DNA of 40,538 nt from an uncultured Oscillospiraceae bacterium (GCA_900554535.1 USIA01000004.1:1-40538); one strand, 5' to 3'; numbered from the stretch's first letter, positions 17,301-24,871 are shown. Program-made: numbers and translations. The notes: generated by a model from the sequence alone, not told the origin.

Positions 17301-17904
17301 CATATTTCTCCAGAAAAACGCCGTCGTCGTTAAAATTATTTTCCGCCAAATGCTTGACTCTGGCATAGGCATTTTCCAGCTCCTTGCGGTCATTGCATAC
17401 GCAAATCCCGATTCCGCCTCCGCCAGCCGTGCTTTTTATCATAACCGGATAACCGATGGCGTCGGCCTGTTCCACCGCTTCCTTTAAACCTTTCAAAAGC
17501 CCTGTTCCCGGTAGAAGCGGGACATGTGCCGAAGCGGCCAATTCCCTTGCGGAATGCTTTAGCCCAAACAACTGAATTTGCTTGGAATCGGGTCCGATAA
17601 ATGTAATCCCATGTTTTTCACAAGCTGCGGCAAACGCTGTATTCTCGCTGAGAAATCCATATCCCGGATGGATAGCCTGCGCGCCTGCTGAAACTGCTGC
17701 TTTTAGAATCTTATGGATATCCAAATACGTATCCTTCGCCGTCCCCTCCCCCAAGCAGTACGCTTCATCCGCATTCGTAACATGCAGGCTGTCCCGATCC
17801 GCTTTGGAATAAACGGCAACGCTTTTGATTCCCATCTTTTTCAGCGTGCGCTCCACCCGCACTGCAATTTCTCCTCTGTTGGCGATCAATATTTTCTGAA
17901 ACAT
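14314..17904 (-). CDS. Biotin-dependent urea/guanidine carboxylase
   Basis: 1196 aa, the usual length of bacterial urea carboxylase. Domain order: biotin carboxylase (MFQKILIANRGEIAVRVERTLKKMGIKSVAVYS; ATP-grasp glycine loop KSTAGGGGIGICV; EVNTRLQVEHGITEE) to ~residue 450; KipA/KipI-type carboxyltransferase halves (VGYWTVGVPPCGPMDNYSFQIGNQLLGN; GMEGPGGYQLVGRTIQMWNP) to ~1090; C-terminal biotinyl domain with ESMKM, biotinyl-Lys ~1158. Such enzymes that travel with the two DUF1989 proteins are now known to prefer guanidine over urea, yielding carboxyguanidine. No urease genes are seen. RBS GGAGG before the ATG; a terminator-like hairpin lies in its leader. Confidence 0.93.
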   Translation of the reverse strand: MFQKILIANRGEIAVRVERTLKKMGIKSVAVYSKADRDSLHVTNADEAYCLGEGTAKDTYLDIHKILKAAVSAGAQAIHPGYGFLSENTAFAAACEKHGITFIGPDSKQIQLFGLKHSARELAASAHVPLLPGTGLLKGLKEAVEQADAIGYPVMIKSTAGGGGIGICVCNDRKELENAYARVKHLAENNFNDDGVFLEKYVEPARHVEVQIFGNTYGEIAVLGERDCSVQRRNQKVVEEAPAPNLPEHVRQAMQEAAKRLAKAASYRSAGTVEFLYDEHTEKFYFLEVNTRLQVEHGITEENMGVDLVEWMVKEAAGELKGIEDRTFVPKGHAIEVRIYAEDCMNGFRPCGGKIDGVVFSDKARVETWIRKNMEVTSLYDPMLAKLIVHGKNREEALWKMREVLKESCIYGVTNNMQYLRALLHTEAYEQGKLFTKMLDNFAPEENALEVLDGGVQTTVQDYPGMVGYWTVGVPPCGPMDNYSFQIGNQLLGNDRGAAGLEMTLRGGSYRFRTTVSFCITGADMEPTLDGKPVPMYKVLHAKPMQILKFGSCKKGMRTYLLVAGGIQVPKIMGSAATFIDGKFGGHNGRALRTGDVLKLSETCCVEIERAFPMEYAPQITNDWTIGVIPGPQPTAEYLKPEYLKTLTHSEYTVNFNSARTGVRLNGPIPQWEREDGGEAGLHPSNIHDNAYAVGTLDLTGDQSILLGPDGPSLGGFVCPVTAAKGELWKLGQLHPGDTVHFQLVTLEQAAEIRNAMENTINFQYTEIPLFQESDLSANYAVLSQGEVEGTEYKIRLDGEENILVEFGPMELNIELRFYAHVLMSELEKSELPIIDMTPGIRSLQVHFDLNQIDAKQMAAKVEAISQNIRNLDEIAVPSRIIKLPLSWDDPQTQLAAKRYQQTVRPDAPWCPSNPEFIRRINGLESVEDVKKIVFDASYLVLGLGDVYLGAPVAVPVDPRHRMVTTKYNPARPWTPENAVGIGGAYLCVYGMEGPGGYQLVGRTIQMWNPLRETEYFRKGKPWLLNFFDQLRFYPCTAEEILKYREDFLRGEFPLEIEETTFRLGDYKKYLDRIQESSAAFKAHQEASFEAERQRWREQGLDHFISETEEPACDEVATVPEGCEGISTPIPGSVWKVLVKEGEEVTQGQEIAVLESMKMEFPIASAYNGKIQKIFIRSSEQVNAGQLLAAVKKEAV

Positions 17905-17914
17905 AAGCTTCCTC

Positions 17915-17982
17915 CATCAAAAAAGAAAACCGTCAATTGATTGACCGGGCCGCCCCATTGCGGCTCCGTAATTGACGGTTTT
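17915..17982 (-). terminator. Intra-operon terminator/attenuator upstream of the carboxylase gene
   Basis: Perfect 13-bp arms (17970-17982 with 17926-17938, AAAACCGTCAATT type) enclose a GC-rich inner region that can form its own small stem (GCCGC/GCGGC). On the minus strand the stem runs into TTTTCTTTTTT, then directly into the GGAGG and ATG of the carboxylase at 17904. It could partly terminate after the two DUF1989 genes or act as an mRNA processing/stability element. Confidence 0.75.
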
Positions 17983-18010
17983 GGATTTGTATTTTTTATT
18001 TTTAGGATTC

Positions 18011-18667
18011 TTACTGCTGATCCCAGATCAAAAGACGTACTGGCGTCGGATGATATGCATTGCAGGGATTATTTAACTGAGGGCAGTTGCTAATCACAAT
18101 CATGACATGTGCCAGGGCCTTCATTTCCACATAGTTTCCCGGCGCTGAAACGCCATCGTCAAATTTAAGCCCTCCTTCCTTTGTTACCGGCACATTCATG
18201 AAGAAATTGATATTCGGTGCAAGGTCTCTCTTGTGGAGTCCCACTTCATCGTGGTCTGCCATCTGCAGCATGAAACTGTCCCTGCAATTATGCATATACC
18301 GCTTTTCTCTTGCGTAACGCACAGTATTGCTTTGCGAAGAGCAGCATCCACCCAGCGTATCATGTCTTCCTGTTTTGTCCGCCGTAATTTCCAGCAGGGG
18401 TTTCCCCGATTCTGCCCTGAGAATGCTTCCTGTGGTAAGGTAGATATTCTTCTGCATGACGATAGTGGTCACAGCGCCATAGTGGTCCTCCGGGTCCGCC
18501 ATATCATAAAACGTGGTATCAACGGCCTGATTCCCTTCTATATCCAGTATCCGGAACGACTGCCCCGGAAGCAGTTCATGCATCCAGCCGCATCCGGCTT
18601 CCAGAACCTCGTCGTAAATCGCATCCTCCACCTTCAGGCTGCTTTCTTTTTCAATAAATCCATACAT
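18011..18667 (-). CDS. DUF1989 protein, 'urea carboxylase-associated protein 2' type; carboxyguanidine deiminase subunit
   Basis: 218 aa. DUF1989 features: GQSFRILDIEGNQAVDTTFYDMADPEDHY, TTGSILRAESGKPLLEITADKTGRHDTLGGCCSSQSN, HNCRDSFMLQM, DLAPNINFFMNVPV. Members that travel with urea/guanidine carboxylase form a heteromeric carboxyguanidine deiminase with the other DUF1989 protein, making allophanate plus ammonia (established for proteobacterial CgdAB; assigned here by family and context). The cluster order (both DUF1989 genes, carboxylase, hydrolase) supports that role. RBS GGAGG before the ATG. Confidence 0.87.
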   Translation of the reverse strand: MYGFIEKESSLKVEDAIYDEVLEAGCGWMHELLPGQSFRILDIEGNQAVDTTFYDMADPEDHYGAVTTIVMQKNIYLTTGSILRAESGKPLLEITADKTGRHDTLGGCCSSQSNTVRYAREKRYMHNCRDSFMLQMADHDEVGLHKRDLAPNINFFMNVPVTKEGGLKFDDGVSAPGNYVEMKALAHVMIVISNCPQLNNPCNAYHPTPVRLLIWDQQ

Positions 18668-18685
18668 AATCGTGCACCTCCTCTG

Positions 18686-19405
18686 TCATACGCCAAGCAG
18701 ATTATAATAATCCCATGTATTTTCAAATGCTCTGTAATTTTCGCTTCTAAAGTTTACACAGTAGTCGGTCAAATCAACCGGAGGGGCGTTATAGACCTCC
18801 ATCGTCACGGGGACCGACGGATATGTTTCCGAGGGATCCAACGGATTCGGCGTATTTGACACAATTAAAATCATGTCCATCTCCGTGCGCAATGTAACGG
18901 TTGCGCCCGTTTTACAGTGATCTGGGACATAGTGCATGCTGCCGTCTTCTTCCACATAGACCTTTGAAAAAAGATTGACGCAGGGGACGAGATCCCGTTT
19001 GCTCATGTTGTTTCTGACCAGCTCGATCTTAAAATTTTCCTCACCGCAGCGGTAATAATCATTGCCCTGATGCTGATAGGTTGTCTTGCCATATTTTTCA
19101 TCCGTGAGGATCCTCGTTGTATATCCCGAAATACTATCGTGCCAGCCAAGGCTGTCCTCGACAATGCTGGCCATAACTCTTCCGTTATCGCTCATCAGCA
19201 CATTCCCTTTTGTCAGATGCGATGTATACTGCGCTTTGAGCGTATCGGGCATATTGTATCGCTCTGAGGTGTCTCTCATGTTATACATCAAAATGGAGAC
19301 GTTCGCGTTGTCGCCCAGCGCTTTGAAATGCACATATTTTCCTCTTCCAATCAGCCCTGACCATTTTTCTCCCGGTCTGAATGCCTTTGTAAATATTTTT
19401 TGCAT
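18686..19405 (-). CDS. DUF1989 protein, 'urea carboxylase-associated protein 1' type; carboxyguanidine deiminase subunit
   Basis: 239 aa, first enzyme gene of the operon. It opens MQKIFTKAFRPGEKWSGLIGRGKYVHFKALGDNANVSILMYN and has GNVLMSDNGRVMASIVEDSLGWHDSISGYTT, KRDLVPCVNLFSKVYVEEDG and LILIVSNTPNPLDPSETYPS-like stretches, the pattern of the first UAAP family. It is thought to pair with the product of the next gene (18 bp downstream) to hydrolyse carboxyguanidine. RBS AGGAGG before the ATG at 19405. No guanidine riboswitch is visible upstream, unlike many relatives. Confidence 0.87.
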   Translation of the reverse strand: MQKIFTKAFRPGEKWSGLIGRGKYVHFKALGDNANVSILMYNMRDTSERYNMPDTLKAQYTSHLTKGNVLMSDNGRVMASIVEDSLGWHDSISGYTTRILTDEKYGKTTYQHQGNDYYRCGEENFKIELVRNNMSKRDLVPCVNLFSKVYVEEDGSMHYVPDHCKTGATVTLRTEMDMILIVSNTPNPLDPSETYPSVPVTMEVYNAPPVDLTDYCVNFRSENYRAFENTWDYYNLLGV

Positions 19406-19423
19406 CGGAAACCTCCTAATCCA

Positions 19424-19519
19424 TTAAAGATGTACCTCATTCGACCATGATGTTCCGAGTTTGACAGCTGCTATCATATGGATTAAATCGCTTTCTGTTT
19501 TGGCCGTCACAGGATTCAT
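19424..19519 (-). CDS. Possible 31-aa leader ORF before the DUF1989 genes
   Basis: The ATG at 19519 has AGGGA at a usable distance and reads MNPVTAKTESDLIHMIAAVKL to a TAA at 19424, 18 bp before the first enzyme gene. No similarity is recognised. It could be a leader peptide or chance; the surrounding 19406-19697 DNA holds nothing else I can support. Confidence 0.25.
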   Translation of the reverse strand: MNPVTAKTESDLIHMIAAVKLGTSWSNEVHL

Positions 19520-19697
19520 GGTAAGTCCCTGTCACTCGCTGTTCGATCTGTACAAGCCCTATTGTAATCAGATTGGTTTCGGCAAACAATGGACCAAAAT
19601 GATGATTTTATCTGGTACTTTGGTTCTATTACTGCCTATGACCACAGAGAATCCGGCCGCTTGCAATCGAATTCCAAATTTAATCCATTTTATAGAC

Positions 19698-19790
19698 TTG
19701 ATTTCTGATGGGAACCATGGTATACTGTTTTGGTAATGGCAAAGGCGCTCGTACCAGTTAGACTGATACAAGCGCCTTTTTGCCTTTTAT
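19698..19790 (+). promoter_or_regulatory. Promoter plus leader terminator (attenuator) of the LuxR-type regulator gene
   Basis: TTGATT (19698-19703), 17-bp spacer, TATACT (19721-19726). Within ~10 bases of the expected start begins a hairpin with 9-bp outer arms (AAAGGCGCT 19741-19749; AGCGCCTTT 19771-19779) and further inner pairing, followed by TTTTT and more T-rich DNA. Most transcripts should stop at ~19785, giving a ~50-nt RNA, unless antitermination lets RNA polymerase reach the regulator gene at 19912. Confidence 0.65.
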
Positions 19791-19911
19791 TTTTTATTTT
19801 TTCTGAAATTGATTTGAAAGCACTGCAAATATGGAAAAATAAATTGCAGCGACGAATCAGAGATACTTCCCCGATTTTTTTGCCATCAAACGCTTCGGAA
19901 TGGAGGATACT

Positions 19912-20673
19912 ATGCTGAATGAGCAAGAGTGGAACACCATTAACAATATACTTCTGGAGCTATACACGATCGACGATATTGATATGCTGTCGCAAAAGCT
20001 GATGTATGTCATCCGCATGCTGATTCCCTTTACAAAGGGATATTTTATACTGCTCAACGAAGATCAGCAGATTATCCCAGACAGGACATATTTTCTCGGG
20101 ATGGATACCCATGCGGTGGAACAATATATCTATCATTATTATGACAAGGATTATCTGAAATACTTATACGCACTGTGTGTGGAAACCACCGTGTATAAAG
20201 ATAGCAACATCTTGACAGACGAAATCCGAAAATCCACAGAATTTTATCAGGATTTTTTACAACCAGCAGATATTCCATTTGGCTGCGGTATATTAATCAT
20301 TCAATCCCACCATATTGTTGGAATCTTCAACTTATTTCGAAGCGAAAAGCTGGGTGATTTCACCGATAAAGAACTCTACATTCTGAACGCTCTAAAAAAG
20401 CACATTGAAAATATGATCCGTAAATCTTCCGAATTCAGCAGGCAGAACGCTGCCGTAGATAAATGCATTGTCGGGGCGTCGGAAAAATACGCGCTGACAA
20501 ACCGGGAAAGTGAAATTTTGAAGCTTCTCAGCAAAGGACTCTCAAATAACGAAATATGTGACAGGCTATTTATCAGTCTTTCTACGGTGAAGAAGCATGT
20601 GTATCATTTATACACAAAAACCGGTGTCAAGAGCCGAACGCAGCTAATCAATCTGATTTATCAACAGGCATAA
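19912..20673 (+). CDS. LuxR-type transcriptional regulator with an N-terminal sensor domain
   Basis: 253 aa. The N-terminal ~170 residues (MLNEQEWNTINNILLELYTIDDIDMLSQKLMYVIRMLIPFTKGYFILLNEDQQ) look GAF-like: a small-ligand sensor without a phosphorylatable receiver. The C-terminus is a GerE/LuxR helix-turn-helix (YALTNRESEILKLLSKGLSNNEICDRLFISLSTVKKHVYHLYTKTGVKSRTQLI, ~190-250). The ATG at 19912 is chosen over the one at 19900 because GGAGG sits five bases before it. Divergent from the guanidine-degradation genes, of which it is the likely regulator. Confidence 0.88.
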   Translation: MLNEQEWNTINNILLELYTIDDIDMLSQKLMYVIRMLIPFTKGYFILLNEDQQIIPDRTYFLGMDTHAVEQYIYHYYDKDYLKYLYALCVETTVYKDSNILTDEIRKSTEFYQDFLQPADIPFGCGILIIQSHHIVGIFNLFRSEKLGDFTDKELYILNALKKHIENMIRKSSEFSRQNAAVDKCIVGASEKYALTNRESEILKLLSKGLSNNEICDRLFISLSTVKKHVYHLYTKTGVKSRTQLINLIYQQA

Positions 20674-20789
20674 TAGTTCTATTTTACAAATTCTCGCATC
20701 GCCTATTATATGGGATGAAATTTACAATCACTTGATCCTTTCGCTTCCCCATGAGATGCGGGAATCTCTGACTCAATTTCAGAGCGCGT

Positions 20790-21479
20790 CTATACTCGCG
20801 CTGAAATCTTCCATTGGGCGAACACCTGCGCACGCACCTTATTATAAAAATCAATCGTTTCCAGCTTTCCTGCGGGCAGGTCGCAGCCGGAATAATCTTT
20901 TAATTGATAATGGCCTGTCGATGAAAACAATTTTGTTTGCTTGGTATTCGTAATGCGGAACGCGCCCAGCGCACTTTGCGTGTAAGGATAGTACTGGCTT
21001 TTCTGGAACTCTGTCTGTTTGCGGGCTGGTTGAAACTGCACACGCTTTAAATACAGAAGGTACGTGTCGTCCATTTGCAATGGGATATAGCAACCGGCAG
21101 TCATGATGTTATGGAATTCGGGTTCTGGATGTACGACCATATCCTCCAAGACATAAATTTGCTTCCCGCACATGTTGGCGCTGCCCTTATACACCTGCGT
21201 GATCTGCACGGCTGCAAATGCTGCATTCGGGGTAACGCTGCGGTCGCCGCCAAATTTCGCTTGTACAATTAGATCAGCGCCGTCGGCCAGCTTTTGCGGA
21301 ACTTTGGCTGCGTCCTTTTCGCCGAGCGTATCGAGCGCCTGAGTCAAGTCCGCGCCTGCACTGTATTGAAAGTCGCTCAAGTCCCCTGTTGTGTCCGTGT
21401 AGGTCGTGCGCACCGCAAAGGCGCACACCACACAGACCAAAAGTATCGCGATGGGGATGATATACCATCTGCGCTTCAT
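20790..21479 (-). CDS. Secreted or membrane-anchored protein of unknown function, last gene of the ABC operon
   Basis: 229 aa with an N-terminal signal/anchor helix (MKRRWYIIPIAILLVCVVCAFAV). The body (LADGADLIVQAKFGGDRSV...AFAAVQITQVYKGSANMCGKQIYVLEDMVV...YIPLQMDDTYLLYLKRV) resembles small extracellular beta-rich proteins found beside ABC exporters in Firmicutes, but I recognise no named family. Its ATG overlaps the stop of the ATPase gene (ATGA), showing coupling, so it probably serves the same transporter. An imperfect stem (ATTTCAG...CTGAAAT around 20777-20808) overlaps its 3' end. Confidence 0.75.
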   Translation of the reverse strand: MKRRWYIIPIAILLVCVVCAFAVRTTYTDTTGDLSDFQYSAGADLTQALDTLGEKDAAKVPQKLADGADLIVQAKFGGDRSVTPNAAFAAVQITQVYKGSANMCGKQIYVLEDMVVHPEPEFHNIMTAGCYIPLQMDDTYLLYLKRVQFQPARKQTEFQKSQYYPYTQSALGAFRITNTKQTKLFSSTGHYQLKDYSGCDLPAGKLETIDFYNKVRAQVFAQWKISARV

Positions 21480-22123
21480 GCCTGCAGCACCTCCTCTTTT
21501 AAGGTGCCGTCGTTCATCTTATAGAACCGGCCGCACAGCGTGGTGAGGTCTTCCTTATTGTGGCTGGCGATGATGACTGTTGCGCCGCGCGCATTTTCTT
21601 CTCGAATGATCTGCCGCACGAGGTTCACGCCGTCCTCATCCAGGGCATTGGTTGGCTCGTCGAGCATCAATAGATTGGGCCGCTCCATGACCGCCTGCGC
21701 CACGCCCAGCCGCTGCTTCATGCCGAGGGAATATTTCCGGTATGGCCGCGTATCCGCCGGGTCCAAGCCAACGCGGGCGATCACGTCGCGGATTTCCTGG
21801 TCCGTGATTTTGCCGCGAATGGAGGCAAGCGCCTGCAGATTTTCAAAACCCGTATAATGCGGCCAGAACCCAACGTTCTCAATAATCAGCCCCATATCCG
21901 GCGGAAAAGGAACGTCCTTCCCGACTTCTTTGCCGAACACGAAAACCTGGCCGCTCGTCGGCGTAATCAGCCCGGCGATGGCGCGCATCAGCATCGACTT
22001 GCCGGAGCCGTTATGTCCATAAAGTCCATAAATACCGCCTGTTTCCAACTGGAGATTGATGTTTTTTAAAATTTTGCGCTTCTTTAAAATCTTTGTATAA
22101 TCGCGCACATCTACCGCAAGCAT
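21476..22123 (-). CDS. ABC transporter ATP-binding protein
   Basis: 215 aa with Walker A GHNGSGKS (~36-43), signature YSLGMKQRLG (~131-140), Walker B LLMLDEPTNALD (~151-162) and H-loop IIASHNKED. It is of the drug/bacteriocin-type exporter ATPase group (CcmA/BcrA-like). It abuts permease gene C (TAA then ATG) and overlaps the exported-protein gene. It would power three permease-like subunits encoded upstream. Confidence 0.93.
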   Translation of the reverse strand: MLAVDVRDYTKILKKRKILKNINLQLETGGIYGLYGHNGSGKSMLMRAIAGLITPTSGQVFVFGKEVGKDVPFPPDMGLIIENVGFWPHYTGFENLQALASIRGKITDQEIRDVIARVGLDPADTRPYRKYSLGMKQRLGVAQAVMERPNLLMLDEPTNALDEDGVNLVRQIIREENARGATVIIASHNKEDLTTLCGRFYKMNDGTLKEEVLQA

Positions 22124-22936
22124 TTAATTCTCCTCCTTTACAAAGTCGATCAGGTCCGCCTTTCGCAGATAGCAGGCCGCGGCCACGTAGCAGACGGCGA
22201 TATAGACCACGTCCATCACGATGCTTTTCCACACCTGGAAGCCCGCGGCGCCCGTGAAAAACAGCTGGCGCGTTTCCGGCAGAATGGCTGTGTCCGCGTG
22301 CCAAAGCGCCATCTGGCCGACGGTCGGGAGCAGCGGGAACAGCCAGCCAGAAACCGATTCATTCCGGTAAAACGCAACGGCGGCAAAGATGGCCACCGCA
22401 TAACCGCAGAGGGCCACAACAAATGACTGCGTGATGCCCAGTTTCATGGAAAGCAGGTTCTGCGCAAAGGAAAGCGCAAACAATCCGAGCACCTCCAGGG
22501 CAAAGATCTGTATGTAGAGCAACGCGGAACCGCGCCATGCGCAGCCCAGCCCCGCGCCAACCGCCGCTGTGAGCAGGAACAGAAGCGCCCAGGAAAGGCA
22601 GATCTGCAAAAACAGCGCGCCCGTTTTTTGGATAAGCCATTTCTGCTTGCTGCCAACGCGGGTAAATACATAGACGTACTGCACTTCAAAATCCTTTTGG
22701 AACAGCGGCGCAAAGACATAGATCAACAGCAGCCAGGGAATATTCAAGAAAAAGATTGCGAAAATCAGGCTGCTTTCCCCGCCGCTCGGCTCTAGACTCC
22801 CGCCGAACAATTGCAGGAAAAAGACATCCATATGGCGGTCCGGCAGCATACCGCCCTGCTGAACAAACAGAAGCAGAAAGGCCAGAATCGCCAGCACGCT
22901 GCGCATCAAAAACTGCATGTGCTTTTTTCGTTTCAT
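22124..22936 (-). CDS. ABC-2-type permease C
   Basis: 270 aa from MKRKKHMQFLMRSVLAILAFLLLFVQQGG, about six hydrophobic segments (IFFLNIPWLLLIYVFAPLF; ICLSWALLFLLTAAVGAGLG; LEVLGLFALSFAQNLLSM). The start at 22936 overlaps the stop of permease B (ATGA); reading further upstream lacks support. It is diverged from permeases A and B in sequence but shares the operon, pointing to a heteromeric exporter. Confidence 0.82.
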   Translation of the reverse strand: MKRKKHMQFLMRSVLAILAFLLLFVQQGGMLPDRHMDVFFLQLFGGSLEPSGGESSLIFAIFFLNIPWLLLIYVFAPLFQKDFEVQYVYVFTRVGSKQKWLIQKTGALFLQICLSWALLFLLTAAVGAGLGCAWRGSALLYIQIFALEVLGLFALSFAQNLLSMKLGITQSFVVALCGYAVAIFAAVAFYRNESVSGWLFPLLPTVGQMALWHADTAILPETRQLFFTGAAGFQVWKSIVMDVVYIAVCYVAAACYLRKADLIDFVKEEN

Positions 22937-23820
22937 ACCAACACATCCTTTGCCTTTCTGCATTTGTAGAAAATGAGCAGAAAGCTGACGAGGAACATCA
23001 CTACGAGATAAACCGCCAGTGAGGTAAGCTGTGCGGTTGCTCCTGCACCGATCTGAACCGCATACGCGAGCGGCATCATGACGCTATCCATGCGCAACAT
23101 TCCCCAAATGTATTGCGGTATAATCCACAGAACGATAACCGGCAGCGTCAGAATCAGAAAACGGTTTTTGTGAAAGTAGAGCGAAATGGAAAAGGAAAGG
23201 ACCGCAAACAGAGCCACACCTGCACAGGGAAGAATCATCATAAAAATATTGTACAAATACGGATGATTCATCTGGAACGGCCAAAGTGCAGACGGCACGA
23301 GTGTCATGGCCCCCCAATTATCCTGCAATGGGGAAAATGCGGCCGCATTTTGCTGGGGTGCGCCCGCACACATGATGAGCAGAAGAATTTGCTCCATGAC
23401 ATATGGGATCAAGGCAATCAGGAACGCGCCAAGGAACGTCATCACTGCGGCAGAACCATAATAAGCGCCCCGCCTTGTCCGCGTGAGCAGTGCAGAGATA
23501 TTACCATATTTCAGGTTTTCATAGTGCGCATCTACATACGGAAGCGATGCCAAAAGCGGCGCTAAAATCACACTCTGTATACTAAATAAGGTGCTGTAGT
23601 CCATCGAAGGGGCGGTTGTCCAATTTGAAACGATTTGATTGCTATTCCACATATACCAAGCCGGATAGAGGGCTGCCCGGTCTACGCCTCGGAACCCTTC
23701 GATCAGTTGCAGGGAAAAGCTGGCCGTTATGAGAATTTCAATCAGTAATGCAAAATAAAAGGATTTTTTACGGACTATGGTACGGAACTGTAAACGAAGC
23801 ATATGCCTCCACATTCTCAA
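22933..23820 (-). CDS. ABC-2-type permease B (tandem paralogue of permease A)
   Basis: 295 aa starting MRMWRHMLRLQFRTIVRKKSFYFALLIEIL, about six membrane helices, ending CRKAKDVLV. It is colinear with permease A (23935-24816): identical N-terminus MRMWRHMLRLQF, shared LLLIMCAGAPQQNAAAFSPLQDNWGAMTLVPSALWPFQMNHPYLYN and C-terminal QIGAGATAQL. The similarity extends into the intergenic DNA, so this is a tandem duplication that included the upstream control region. Confidence 0.88.
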   Translation of the reverse strand: MRMWRHMLRLQFRTIVRKKSFYFALLIEILITASFSLQLIEGFRGVDRAALYPAWYMWNSNQIVSNWTTAPSMDYSTLFSIQSVILAPLLASLPYVDAHYENLKYGNISALLTRTRRGAYYGSAAVMTFLGAFLIALIPYVMEQILLLIMCAGAPQQNAAAFSPLQDNWGAMTLVPSALWPFQMNHPYLYNIFMMILPCAGVALFAVLSFSISLYFHKNRFLILTLPVIVLWIIPQYIWGMLRMDSVMMPLAYAVQIGAGATAQLTSLAVYLVVMFLVSFLLIFYKCRKAKDVLV

Positions 23821-23876
23821 CGCCCCCTCTGGAAACAGGTTTCTTATCTTTCTACCAACAAGTTTACCAGAAAGTT

Positions 23877-23914
23877 CTTGTAAATACCACCTGGATTTCT
23901 TACAAATTTCTTAA
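23877..23914 (-). promoter_or_regulatory. Duplicated control region before permease B, with CTTAC-type repeats
   Basis: CTTGT (23877), CTTAC (23899) and CTTAA (23910), each followed by AAAT-like sequence, are spaced 22 and 11 bp apart. The block matches the region upstream of permease A, consistent with a copied promoter or operator of an OmpR-type response regulator. Confidence 0.45.
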
Positions 23915-23934
23915 TTTTTGATAGTTGGCCACGT

Positions 23935-24816
23935 TCACACCAACACATCCTTTGCCTTCCGGCATTTGTGGCGGATGAGCAGGAAACTGACGAGGAGCAA
24001 AAGTACTGTGTAGACAAAATCTGCGAGAAGGTCTCTGGTTGCGCCCGCGCCGATTTGCGTCGCCGAAGCAAGCGACGGAATCCATCTGGAAAGCCCTGTC
24101 ATGGAAAGTCCATAGTCCGCCGCAAGCCACAAAAGAATGCCTGGCAGCGTGAGAACCAGAAAGCGGTTCCTGTGAAAATACAGGGAAACGGCAAAGCAAA
24201 ATACAGAGAAGGCGCCCGCCACGACAGCGGGGACAAAGCTGAGCAGGACATTGTAAAGATACGGATGATTCATTTGCAGCGGCCACAAAACAGACGGAAC
24301 GAGCGACATCTCGCCCCAGTTATCCTGCAGCGGAGAAGAGGCAGCCGCATTTTGCTGCGGAGCGCCCGCGCACAGAATCAGCAGCAAAACCTGTTCAAAC
24401 AGGTACGGAATCAGGAAAATGACTGCCGCGCCGACGAACGCCGCCATTGCACCGGTCGTGAAGTATACCGCCCGCGTGCTGCGCGTCAGCGAACCTTTGA
24501 TGACGCCGTTCTCGAGCTGGTCATAATAGAAATCGCTGTACGCCAGCGGCCCCAAAAAGGGAATGAACAGAAACCCGCAAAGTCCCGTTAAAAGTGTATA
24601 ATCCATACCCGAAACAATGCTGCCGACCAACGGATTGCTATTCCACTTGTACCACGCCGGCTGGAGGACTGCCAGGTCTATGCCGCGGAACCCTCCTATC
24701 AATTGCAGGGAAAAAGCTGCCGTCAGGATCACCATAACCACCAGCGCAAAATAAAAGGATTTTTTGCGAACCATGGTATGGAACTGCAAACGGAGCATAT
24801 GCCTCCACATTCTCAA
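23935..24816 (-). CDS. ABC-2-type permease A (first gene of the exporter operon)
   Basis: 293 aa, MRMWRHMLRLQFHTMVRKKSFYFALVVMVIL, about six membrane helices, ending RHKCRKAKDVLV. Paralogous to permease B along its whole length. The operon order is permease A, permease B, permease C, ATPase, exported protein. Such two- or three-permease ABC-2 systems often act in antimicrobial-peptide resistance or bacteriocin immunity; the substrate here cannot be determined. Confidence 0.88.
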   Translation of the reverse strand: MRMWRHMLRLQFHTMVRKKSFYFALVVMVILTAAFSLQLIGGFRGIDLAVLQPAWYKWNSNPLVGSIVSGMDYTLLTGLCGFLFIPFLGPLAYSDFYYDQLENGVIKGSLTRSTRAVYFTTGAMAAFVGAAVIFLIPYLFEQVLLLILCAGAPQQNAAASSPLQDNWGEMSLVPSVLWPLQMNHPYLYNVLLSFVPAVVAGAFSVFCFAVSLYFHRNRFLVLTLPGILLWLAADYGLSMTGLSRWIPSLASATQIGAGATRDLLADFVYTVLLLLVSFLLIRHKCRKAKDVLV

Positions 24817-24871
24817 CTCCCCCTCTAAAACAAATTCTTAATCTCTCTACCACCAAGTTTATCAGAAAATT

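Noticed and set aside
17915..17982. Guanidine-III riboswitch in the carboxylase leader
   Set aside because: The size is close, but the conserved pseudoknot core is not present and the symmetrical 13-bp stem plus T-run is fully explained as a terminator.
24675..24700. Plus-strand CGGAACCCTCC, i.e. AGGGTTCCG on the minus strand, resembling the guanidine-I riboswitch core
   Set aside because: It is inside the coding sequence of permease A (GGFRGID codons), repeated in permease B for the same reason, and not upstream of guanidine genes.
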